Assembly: GCA_027579435.1 (NCBI GenBank)
Contig: JANBPK010000927.1
Location: 60,535-124,534, forward strand
Length of the DNA: 64,000 nucleotides
Direction: 5' to 3'
From: Candolleomyces eurysporus
Taxonomy: Eukaryota > Basidiomycota > Agaricomycetes > Agaricales > Psathyrellaceae
Below the pieces are notes generated by a model. It did not search any database. It saw only the letters and a list, made by a program, of their open reading frames with translations, and was not told the DNA's origin. Below are positions 21,882-32,600 of this stretch, one piece after another; positions within the stretch are counted from its first letter, which is position 1; each line of letters opens with the position of its first letter. Both the position numbers and the translations under genes were made by a program.

Positions 21882-22222
21882 TTAGTACCGGGATCGCCCG
21901 TAGCGCCTGTACCGTGTCCGGCCAGTGCGCATGTTATGTCTTCGAGAGCCGAAGCAGCGGCAACAGAGGATATCGGTGATCACGTCGAAGATGGATACAA
22001 TGACCTGGAGGAGCTGTTGTCAATACCTGTATGAGCCGAAAGAGAACTGCAAAAGAGGCGTACATAGGTGATCGCGCTGACGATTGTCAACAGGACGTTT
22101 GCGATGGCAGAGATGATAGCATTAATGCCACGGCCGATTGCTGATACGACAGATCCCTGAAATTTGAGCGCCAGATTAGAGTCTTGGTCCCCAGATCAGA
22201 CGAGAGACAGTATACTGACCAT
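21882..22222 (-). CDS. Small hydrophobic protein with Cys/Arg-rich tail (72 aa)
   Basis: Three exons: 22222-22220 (only the ATG), 22156-22064, 22004-21882. Splicing yields an N-terminal MGSVVSAIGRGINAIISAIA, continuing as a long hydrophobic helix, then FDVITDILCCRCFGSRR and a basic Tyr/Arg tail. The Met-Gly start could be myristoylated and the CCRC cluster palmitoylated, suggesting a membrane-associated peptide; this is inference. The pattern matches a small-protein family I recall from other basidiomycetes, without known function. Reading any frame unspliced gives no such protein, so the splice model is well supported. A TATA-like box lies about 85 bp upstream. Confidence 0.72.
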
Positions 22223-22306
22223 TTTAGTTCTTTGAGTGCAGTGAAGTTGGATACTAGTAGTGTTGGTTGATTGATTCGATGTCCATTCCCAATGACATCC
22301 TTGACC

Positions 22307-22315
22307 TTTATATAC
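22307..22315 (-). promoter_or_regulatory. TATA-like box
   Basis: TATATAAAG on the minus strand, about 85 bp upstream of the 72-aa protein gene start at 22222. Confidence 0.5.
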
Positions 22316-22645
22316 TGGTCTCACCCACCATCTCCTCCACTGGATTCTTTGTTCCGCTTTCTGACAGCAATGGCGCAGTGACGACTTCGTCGTCGACGTC
22401 AATGCTCCACTCATAATGAATGATGATGGCAGATAGAGATATGACATCATTATGTACGCTCAGTAGGCTAATTTCCAGTTGAGAACAATCGCATTGACAA
22501 CTTCAATTTTGAGATCATTGTCACTCTTGGCTGTGTGGCTGTCGAAACCGGTGTCACGGCTCACCCGGCATCGCAAATCGCGGGTACAACGAGGAGGTGG
22601 GCACAGTCGAGTAATGACGTCATCGCACAACCCTAATGTGGGTAA

Positions 22646-22658
22646 GATAAGATAAGAT
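22646..22658 (+). promoter_or_regulatory. Tandem GATA-factor sites
   Basis: Two head-to-tail GATAA copies followed by GAT within 13 bp. Fungal GATA activators of nitrogen metabolism (AreA/Nit2, Gln3 type) bind GATA pairs. The site is about 450 bp upstream of the 5-oxoprolinase-related gene, a glutamate-salvage function, which makes nitrogen control plausible. Confidence 0.4.
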
Positions 22659-23106
22659 TGTCCTCCAAAGCCTATCTAATCTCTGATCCGGCTCCTTTCC
22701 GAGCGATCAATAATTGCGATTGCTTGGAATTGCGAGAGTTGTCAGCAGCTGGACTCACGGTCTTCCAGCTTGAGTTTATCCCCAGGGCTTATCATCTACA
22801 CCTTCTCTATCCTGAGGCTCACTGCAAATACGAAGAACTCACTACGAGGCTGATTAGGATATAATAAACTGGGAAAGCCAAGCGGAATACGGTGCCCCCA
22901 AGTCTTGTGGATTAGAGGGGACATACCAGGGACATACTGTGGCAGAAAGAGTCGACGTGAAGGAGTATCCCAGGCCCCTGAAGAGTTGGGTTCCCGAACG
23001 TTCGGAAAACATACCTCAAAATCCGTTGGCCTTCCGAAAATCTTGGTATAAAGCAAGGTCGAGCTGGCCCTATTCACCATAATACCACCCAAAGAACTCG
23101 CACGAG

Positions 23107-26100
23107 ATGACCTCCACAACTACTAGCTTGAAGGACCGTATCCTTGATCGTTCTATCCGTATCTGTGCAGATAGAGGAGGAACGTTTTGTGATGTTCATG
23201 CGTGAGTGCAGGCTTCTATGATGTTTGGTTTCGAGTGGCTTCGACATTTATCTCGTCTATGTTCTTGTAGGTCATATCCTGACCCCGAGAATCCCAACGG
23301 AGAGAGGAAAGAACTTGTTGTTAAACTCCGTTCGTCTTGCTCTATCTAAACTGGAGTTTCATAGTCCTCATAATTGTTTGGAGCGTAGTGTCACAAGACC
23401 CAGCGAATTATGCTGATGCCCCTACGGAAGGTATCCGTCGCGTCCTCGAGATTGTGACTAACGAAAGCATACCTCGGGGGAAAGTATTGGATACCAGCAA
23501 GATCGGTGGGTTCAATTGAATTCAACCTTGGCCTCGTTGTCATTCTCACTATATCTTCCGGCTATCCATGTGACGTAGATTACATCCGCTTGAGCACGAC
23601 CATAGCGACCAATGCTCTCCTTGAGCGTAAAGGCCACAAGCACGCTTTGCTGATCACCAAGGGGTTCAAGGACCTTTTGCTCATCGGAAACCAGAGTCGG
23701 CCGAAAATCTTTGACCTCAACATCAGGCGACCTGGCGTCTTGTATTCCAAGGTGCGTGTGACCTTTAACCCAATTGCTTTCTTCCGTTTTCTGACAGATA
23801 CATTGGCAGGTTTTGGAGATCGATGAACGAGTGACGCTCGTCGGATATACATCCGATCCCAAAGCGGAAGAACATCAAGTTCAATTTGACGATGACGGCA
23901 ACGTCGGGAGGGGGTATAGAGGCAAAGGATGGGATGGCGTAAACGTCGGCGAAGGACCTGGGAAGGTCGTCAGAGGAATTAGTGGAGAGGCTGTGAGGAT
24001 CCTGAACGAACCTGGTACGCCATCTATCCTTCCCCACCGTACTGCTATGCTGACAGTCTGTCGCAGATACTCGTCAAGTCGAAGAGCAGTTGAAAGCTTT
24101 GTACGATGAAGGATACAGGAGCTTGGCTATCGTCTTCGTCCACTCATACACCTACCCACAGCATGAAGAGATCGTCGGGAACCTCGCCAGGAAGGTCGGC
24201 TTTGAGCACGTCAGCGAGAGCAGCAAACTTGTCCCGATGATCAAGATGGTTTTGCGAGGCGTATCCTCCACCGCTGATGCCTACCTCACACCCATCCTGC
24301 GACAGTATCTCGACGGGTTCTTCAGTGGGTTTGACAAGAGCCTGAAGGAAGGGACGTTCCATGCGGATGAGTTGGCTCATGAAGGTGCGTTGCATTTCTA
24401 GGTGCTAACAACGATGCTCCGTATCTCACATGGGCTATGCATATGATAGGCAAGCGGGGCGCCAGAGTCGAGTTCATGGCCTCGGACGGTGGTCTAGTCG
24501 ATTTGAACAACTTCTCAGGTCTGAAGAGTATCCTGAGCGGACCAGCCGGGGGCGTTGTAGGTTACGCATTGACGAGCTGGGATGGTCGACCTGGCAAACG
24601 GGTGCCTGTGATCGGGTACGTCATCGACGCTTGAATTCGTCATGGGCGCTTTTCCTCATCCTCCGGTTTCTCTTCCTCGACAGCCTTGATGTTGGAGGCA
24701 CCTCAACAGACGTATCTCGCTTCGACGGACGCTACGAAGTCGTCTACGAAACCACCACTGCAGGCGTGACGGTACAAAGCCCTCAGCTGGATATCAACAC
24801 CGTAGCTGCCGGTGGCGGAAGCTGCTTGACGTTCAGGAATGGGTTGTTCTTAGCGGGACCAGAGAGTGCTGGAGCCAATCCTGGGCCGGCCTGTTATCGG
24901 TAAGTCGCATTGAAATTTCATGTACTCCTCCCAGACCTGACAGCGTCCTTGCTCTCTTCTAGCAAGGGTGGACCTCTCGCCGTCACAGACGCCAACCTCC
25001 TGCTCGGACGACTGATACCAGATTTCTTCCCTAAGATATTTGGAAAGTCAGAGAAAGAGCCCCTGGACATCGAAGCGGCTAGGACAGCCTTTGAGAAGGT
25101 CGCCAAGGAAGTGAACGAGAACATGCACGGCGAGCTGAGTTTGGACGAAGTGGTGTATGGGTTTATCAAGGTTGCGAACGAAACGATGTGTAGGCCAATC
25201 CGCGCTTTGACGGAGGCAAGGGGGTATGCTACTGGAAAGCATGTGTAAGCCTTCAATAGCTATGCTTCATCTGCGTCCGGTAGCTCAATTTGACGATTGT
25301 CTTTGACAGATTGGCGAGTTTCGGTGGAGCGGGAGGACAACACGCTTGTGAAATCGCCAAGCTACTGGGAATCAAGACCATTGTTATACATCGCTATAGT
25401 TCTATCCTATCTGCGTACGGACTTGCTTTGGCTGACCGGTGAGTGATATCTCGTCTCTTCGACTTCACCTCCTTATCCCTGCCTTCTCTCAGTGCCCACG
25501 AACTCCAAGAACCCAGCGCAACATTCTACACGCCTCAAAATATCACTTCTCTCATCGCTCGCCTCGACAAACTAACCGACCAAGTCAAACAGGAACTGGA
25601 GCAGCAAGGGTTCAAAGGGAGCCGAGTCAAAGTGGAGCGGATGCTCAACATGCGATTCGAAGGTACCGACACCAGCTTGATGGTCCTTCCACAGGCGAAG
25701 AAAACGGAAAGCGGAGAAGAATCAGAGGACTATCTCGAAGCTTTCAAACGCGTATATAAAACCGAGTTTGGGTTCGTACTGGAAGACAAACCTGTCATCG
25801 TGGACGACATCAAGGTCCGAGGGATCGGGAAGACGTTTGACGACCTTGGGGCGTCCATCTACGAAGAGGTGGAGGAGTTGCATGCGAAGGAAGGCGGAGT
25901 CAACGTATTGTCCCATGAACGAGGAGGTGGGTTCTTGTCTATTTTCTTGTCGCTCTGTGACGCTAACTCTTGACCCTGCTTGCTTACACCTTCCTTCCAG
26001 CCTCTAACTCGAAAGCTGAACCAAACCGGTACTCGGTCTACTTTGCACCTCCCACAGGGCGGGTGGACGATACTCCCGTATACCTTCTCGGAAATTTGGC

Positions 26101-26221
26101 TGTAGGCGATTTGGTGGAGGGCCCGGCGATGGTGATTGACGAGACGCAGACGATTGTAGTCATACCTGGAGCGAAGGCTTTGGTGACCAGCCGAGGGTTG
26201 TATATCAAGGTCGATGAGTGA
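23107..26221 (+). CDS. 5-oxoprolinase-related protein, HyuA (hydantoinase A) half only
   Basis: Twelve exons: 23107-23201, 23271-23329, 23389-23505, 23579-23751, 23810-24014, 24067-24384, 24450-24615, 24684-24899, 24963-25244, 25310-25438, 25493-25926, 26001-26221; 804 aa. [16 protein letters not shown] begins the hydantoinase/oxoprolinase N-terminal domain. [32 protein letters not shown] and [11 protein letters not shown] are ATP-grasp-like ASKHA landmarks, and the end [19 protein letters not shown] closes the HydA C-terminal domain. Eukaryotic 5-oxoprolinase is about 1,300 aa with a following HyuB domain that is needed for ATP-driven opening of 5-oxoproline. Here a stop follows directly after the HyuA part and no HyuB coding was found before the next gene. 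It may be a truncated or specialised protein. Confidence 0.85.
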
Positions 26222-26670
26222 TCGTAAAAGAAATGTAAAATAAATCTCTCTGTACTCTAACTACTGAATTGGACTGGAATTGCGATTCGCCCCAGAGGCT
26301 TCCCGATCCATATTCCTCAGTGCTAAGTGGACGTAGTTCGTTACTATAGTGTTCAATCTGTCGTACCTTGTGTTAAAAGATCTACACCGTCGGACATTGA
26401 CAGTTCTTCATGCGTGGTATTTGGCGGTTCTCATTCTTGACCGTTGGGCAGCCAGCTCTAGAAAAACTTGTATAAGAGCAGCGACCAAGGCGGGAGGCAG
26501 CAGATGCGGAATATGACTCTTGAATTCATAATTAGCTACTATGGAGACATTGATCTGCATACAGTACGTGTCGGTATTGCGGGATACAATGACGAGTCGG
26601 TGAGAGAGTATGGATACGGATTTTCGGATTGCCAGCATCCTCTAATAGGCAAAAAAAAGCGTTGGAAAAA
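26222..26670. other. Convergent intergenic region
   Basis: The 3' flanks of the oxoprolinase-related gene and of the sacsin-like gene. No HyuB-like coding was seen on the plus strand. Confidence 0.45.
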
Positions 26671-29600
26671 CTATCGCACTGCCAGTGCTTGTTGAGAAAC
26701 TAGGTCAAAGAGCTTAGGATTCGCTTTTTCGTAGTCATCGCACCACTTGTTTACGATGCTGGCGTCGAGATCTTGGCAACGTCGCCTGACTAAGGAAAGG
26801 ATTAGTCCATGGAGGCGAACAAAAGGATTGCGTAAGTCCTACCTTTCTGCAACGTCTCAGGATTGACTAGCCTTCGCCGTATCATCTCGCTTTGAGCGAT
26901 GACGAAGAGACTGTTGATATCTAAATAGCTGGCCAGCTCGAGGGTTTGTAACAAGTCTTCCAATGTAGCTTCGTCTTTCCGAGGAAAAGGTTGGCCAGTG
27001 TAAAAATACTCTGAGGAAAGCATCCACATTCAGCGAAATTAGAGAATTTTAAGAAAGGAAATATCACCTAAGACGGCTTTGATAGCGTTGCGTGACTTGG
27101 GTAGTAAAACAATCTCCATAGTGTTAGGCATAGCTTGTGCAACACTAGGAGAGCCCTCCGGAGTCGTGTCTTCCTCGCCCTCTACGCTTCCCTCTACCAG
27201 AGTACCATCCTCGCTGCCGTCTGAAGTAGCACTGTCGTAATCTGCAGAGCACACAATGCCGTCTGCAGACCGTCTAACCCCCTCCAGGGAATCTCCCCAG
27301 AACACACTCTTGAACCAAGGAGCACACCCTGCCAGGTAAATTCGATGTCCCCGTAGTGAAGGATGGTCCAGCCTATGAAGCTGCTCACGAGTGCGTCCGA
27401 CTGCCTCCTTTAGTGGAATGAACAAGATATCCGTGAATTTTCCATGAAGCCTCTGTTCGTTGAGGCTCGCTCTGAGACTTTGAAGTACCTTCTGGTCGTG
27501 TTCAGCACCACTATGTTCGCCATCTTCATCAATTGTGGGGTAATGAGCTTCAAGAACGCCCGCAGCCGTCAAGAGATCGCGGTAATTTTTGAGAAAGTTG
27601 CGAACTTCTCGAATCTTCGTGAGACCTTCGACTTCGAATGCCATCCGGCTCGCCGAAGACCAACTCCATTCATCCGTCTCCGGATCGTTGACATTCAAAA
27701 AAAATGGTGTCCTCGCGGAGCGACACAAGGGACTGAGGTGTGGAAGTGATTTCCTGATTGAGCCATTTGTAGGTCGCTTTGAGGTCGGGTAATATGGCTC
27801 GCCCATGAGGAGAACGAGAGAGCTCTTTCAGGTGTGCGACCTAGCAAGGTGAGATGCATCTGAGCGGGTGATCCATAGAAATTTACTCGGCGACTTACCA
27901 CTTCCTCGATAGACGGAGTTCCAAATTCCGGGAATGTCGCCAATATCCTTGCATGGGGCTGTTCCTTTACCGTCACCCGCTGCGTCCAAGAAACACTATG
28001 GAATCGCGTCTGGACGACCTGCCGCGGGGAAACAAGCAGAGGTAAACCCCGAATGGAGTCTGGAAGCTCAATATCCTGGGACCCTAGTTGCCTTGATTCA
28101 TGCGTGTCCCGCGGTATGAAGCGAATGTCGTTCAGGCTATTCCACTCCTCGTTGGAAGGGAGACAGGTTGGAAGGCTTTCACAATACGTCCGATAGATGA
28201 TCCGTGCACGATCCAGCTTCTCATGATCAGGTCGATTGTCGTCCTGGAAAGCCCGGGCGCAGAGTGCGAAAAGATCAAACTTTATTCCCCAGTTGAAGCC
28301 CCAGTCGTTCAGTCTGGACTTGAAGGAATCGAACGATGGAAGAAGGAAGAGGTCAGAAGAGCCGCCACAACCGGCCATGAAGAATTCAGTGCGGTCCAGA
28401 AGAGTACCGCAATCGACCATCGCTCGGGAGGCGTTTGGGACCTGAATCGTGGGGATATCGCCGGCAGTCAATTTGAGGAAGGAGGTAAGGAGATTCTTGT
28501 AGATTTTCTCATCTTCTCCTTCTTGAAGGAACTGTGGCAGGGTAAGGGAGTGGTACAGTTGAGGGAGGGTTTGCGAAGGCACGCCCAGATACCAGACTCC
28601 GAAATCCGCCGTCACGAAGTTTTGACTGAAGCGCCCAGTATCAATGCTGATTTCATAAGGCAACAGCGTAACCTCATTTGCGGAGCACAATGAGATCTCC
28701 CAGCCCCTCCGAGCCTCCCATACCGGTAGCTTCCGAACAACCTGGACGTATTCCGCATGTACTTTCGTCCGGACCCCTTCCCTAACCCATTTGGCAAATG
28801 CACCTTGTCGATTAGGAGACCATTTTTTNGAATTTCTCCACCGCGTGTTCGATGATGGGAGAGATGCAGCGAAGGAAGCGGCTGAACTGGGTACCTCGGA
28901 GGTCGTATTCTCTGGAGTGCAACACATCCTGCAGTGCAGATGGAAAGCACTTGATCGGGATAACATCTATTCCCAGATCCTTGCAGTATTCCACGAGCCA
29001 TTCACCGTTGACGTCATCGTCGAGCCATCCGCTTTCCCTGCACTCGATCAAAGATTTGAGAGACATGTCGGTGTTAGGAACCAGCGGCAACGTCTCGATG
29101 GATGCGAGGAGTTTGGTCTTGGGGAGTTTTGGGTACACTCTCCAGAATCGGTTAATCCATGGTGCTCTAATTTGAGGATCCAACTTGTCCAACCTCTCCT
29201 GCACCAGTTTTCGGAGACCTGTGGCATTGAGTTTGGCAATATTGAGTGGAGATTTGGAGAGAATTTTCAACAGCTTTTCCGGCATCGTGTCCGGATGAAC
29301 GAAGTGACCAGATGGGAAGAGGTCCTCTTCAACGAAAAGTCGGCTATCGGGAGAGCCATAGAATATCTGACCCTCAGTTTCGAACACCCCCCAAGTTTCG
29401 TCTTGCCGAAGTAAGAGCGGCAATCCTTCGAGATGGTCGGTTTGCTCCCCCTTCCCTACCAACCAAACCAAGAGTGCTGCTAAATCTTCCTTGCTGAACT
29501 CTCCCCGAATTATTTCTGCTCCTCCACTTGATAACAAGAGCTGCCTGATGAAGGTTGGTTTTATAACCTCCAGCAACCTGAATTTCTCTAGGCGTGTGGC

Positions 29601-32600
29601 CACTGGTGTGGTGGGCTTGGTGACATGCCTTGGCTTCAATATGTCGATTATGCGCTGCACGGAAGATGGAATAGAAGCCGGAGAATCGATGGAGGTTTTG
29701 GAACAGGCAGGAAAGAGGATGACATCCGAATGCCCGAAACTCTCGTCGAAAAACATGGAATAGAAGATGTTGCGATATGATTCGGGAAGGTGTTTGGAGT
29801 AGAATGATTCCAAAATGATAGCTGTTGGCACGTCTTCATGTGTTATTACGATACCGCCTTCGTTTCGGTCTTCTGGAGGGGAAAGATCCTCACTAGTTCC
29901 AGGCCACCATCGAGTATTGTCGCGTTCATGAGCAATCCGTTCCAAAAGAGCGAGATATAAGGGAGGAATTTGCATCTCGAGTAACCAACTGTTGAACAGG
30001 GCGTCGTTATCATAACTGTCGAGGCGTATTTGCCGTCGGTCAGAGGACAACCTGAATGATGCATTAACATGGACAGGGAGGGTTGTGGGTATGGCGAGAG
30101 GTAGCATCGAAAAGAACATGGATCGGATTTGAGGCCTGTCACTGAGGGGCGCAGCCAACCCTACTCTAGGTGTCTTCGACCCAGCGCCTGCCCTGCAATT
30201 TGGTGGAACGGCGGATGCATGAAATATGGCGGACATCGTCAACCATTCCGATGACGTTTTCTTGGAAGAATGAGCACATGAATCGATCCATATCCTCGCC
30301 TCGGTGAAACCATCGAATGTTGTTTCCGTGCGGCAAGCGGTCAACGACCAGAGCAGTTTGCTAGATTGGGCGGATGTTCGTAGTTGAGCCTCAATGCCGT
30401 TGACTTTGATGAATAACAAGCATTCGCCAGCCTTGCTACGGAAGTCGTCGAGAACGGATCGTTGGAACGTGTCGGTTGAATACACGGTGGATACGAGGGG
30501 CTCTTTACCGTGCGGAGTTGAGGAGGAGGATCGTAGTGGCAAAAAGAAGATTGTCTGAGAGAGGGTCAATAAATGGATTTAATGGAGTAGAAACTGAGCT
30601 TACCCCATTGACCCGGCATGCCAGTGGATCAAAGAACCCCAGACCTTCCAGACAGCCAGTGTGACCAGGGTAGACCCTAGGGGAGGAAGGATCAGTGGTG
30701 GAAGGACGTAAAGGGAGGACGAGACACCTACCGGTCAAGATCCTTCAACGGCATCAACAGAGACGCTCGCCCAGCGATCGGGAGATATGATTTCGAGGGA
30801 TCAAGGAATAGGACCTTATCCCCAGAATAAATCACCGCACACTAAACTTTTGTTGAGCGATTGCGATAGTTTGTGCCAGGGTGACGCTCACCTCGGTGAT
30901 GTGGAACATTGTCAAAGCACCGAGACCAAACTGGCCGATGCTATTGGGATTGCCAGCCTTACCGCCAATGTGAGTTTTGCAAATGCCCTCGAAGTCGCTC
31001 GCAGAGAATTCGCTGTCGTTATACACCATGACTGATGGACTGTCGTAGAGCCTTTCCATAGCTGGCGAGAGGAAGTTGCCTTCAACTGTGGTGTAGTTGT
31101 TGAGAATGATCACAAGCTTGGATGCGCCAGCGTCTTGAGCATTTGCAAGAAACTCGAGGAGGAATTGCTTCTCGGTGTATTGCGCAAGAGTCTTCTGAAC
31201 AATAGTGGCTGGAGTGATACTCATATCCTCTCCGAGCGTCTGCAGGTGGACGTTCTTAAGACCCAGGCGTTGCAGCTCGAGATCCCTAGCCAAGGCGTCA
31301 TCGATAGAGCTGTTTGCAAGGGAAACCTCGTCTCGCGGTAGAAGCAAGCAATTCGCCCCAACGTCATTGAAAAGGACGTCCTGGATAGGAAGAAGGTGGT
31401 CGTCGTCGTCGGGAACCAAGAGTTGTGACCGTTGCCCTTCGCTCAGGGTCAGCGAGACTGCAAACTTCAAGGTGGCAATTGCTGATGATGTGACGGCGGC
31501 GCTTGGTGTTTCACCGGCGAGCTGCGACAATCTCTTAGTTACAGTGGCAAACGATGGACTGAGAGAGGTTCTCGTTAGATTCCTGAATGATCGTTCGACA
31601 TCAGACAACTCACGCGGGTAAGCAGCCCAAATTTGTCAAGAAATTCCGACTGGCCGAGCCCATCTTACTCAAATCCGGCGCCACCATGCATATCCCCTGG
31701 AATGACGACGAAAAGACGGCCTGCCAGGATCCAACCAGGGTGTACTCGCTTGTAGGCACCCATTCCCTGTTCTCCAAAAGTTCGCGTAGCGAGCTCCACT
31801 GCGCTGCTGTCAAGTATCGTCTGCTACTGAGCTCCTTGATGAGAGTTTTCACTCTGTGGTAGATATCGCCGTCGGGGTGGTCGAGAACTTCCTCAAATTG
31901 TCTGAGCAAGACGTCCACGGGAATGGGATCGTCCCATCCAAGGACCGTGCGCAGTGAAGGAGAAACTATAGCACTACGGTGGACAAGCTCGAGCACCTTG
32001 TCGAACAGGTGAAGCTCTTCTGCCACAGTGGTGCCTCTTCCTGTGCGACATTCCGCTGCGGTGGCCAAGGTTCCCTTCTGAGTCGGCAACCATTTGACTG
32101 ATTTGTCGAGAGTGAGGGAGCGGCAGTTGAATCCATGCTGGTAAATTATATTCAAGAGCTTGACAGCATCCTCGAGGCTGGCGGTTGAAGCGATATGGCG
32201 GATGCGATCTGTGATATTGTCGGCGGAGAGAACTTTATCCAAAAGCCCTAATTTAGCCAGGCTGTCAGCGATTGACCGGTCTTCTTCGTCTTGGAGGCTG
32301 TGGAGCCGGTTTCTGGTGTTGGCGTATAAGGAATAAAGTGGAGACGAAGGGTCGATGAGTGTTTGGGGTGCTTCTCGAGTTCCTTGCGAGGAGTAAGCGT
32401 ATCTTTCGGAGCGTAGAGACTGCTGAAGCCGAGAAGTAAGGCTGGACTGGTGGCCTGCAACATGCTGAAGCATGCGTGCAAGGTGGTTCTTCGCTTGCTG
32501 GTGAAGCCTTTTAATACTCAGACCCAACACCTCCATTTCCGACAAAGGGTGGGATTGGGATTCGCACAGCAAGGGGAGAAGCCTGTGGTCGAGAACGTTG

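Larger units (their letters stand above)
22223..23106. other. Divergent intergenic region between the 72-aa gene and the oxoprolinase gene
   Basis: About 880 bp holding two divergent promoters. It contains the TATA-like box for the minus gene and a tandem GATA site at 22646. No gene was seen. Confidence 0.45.
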
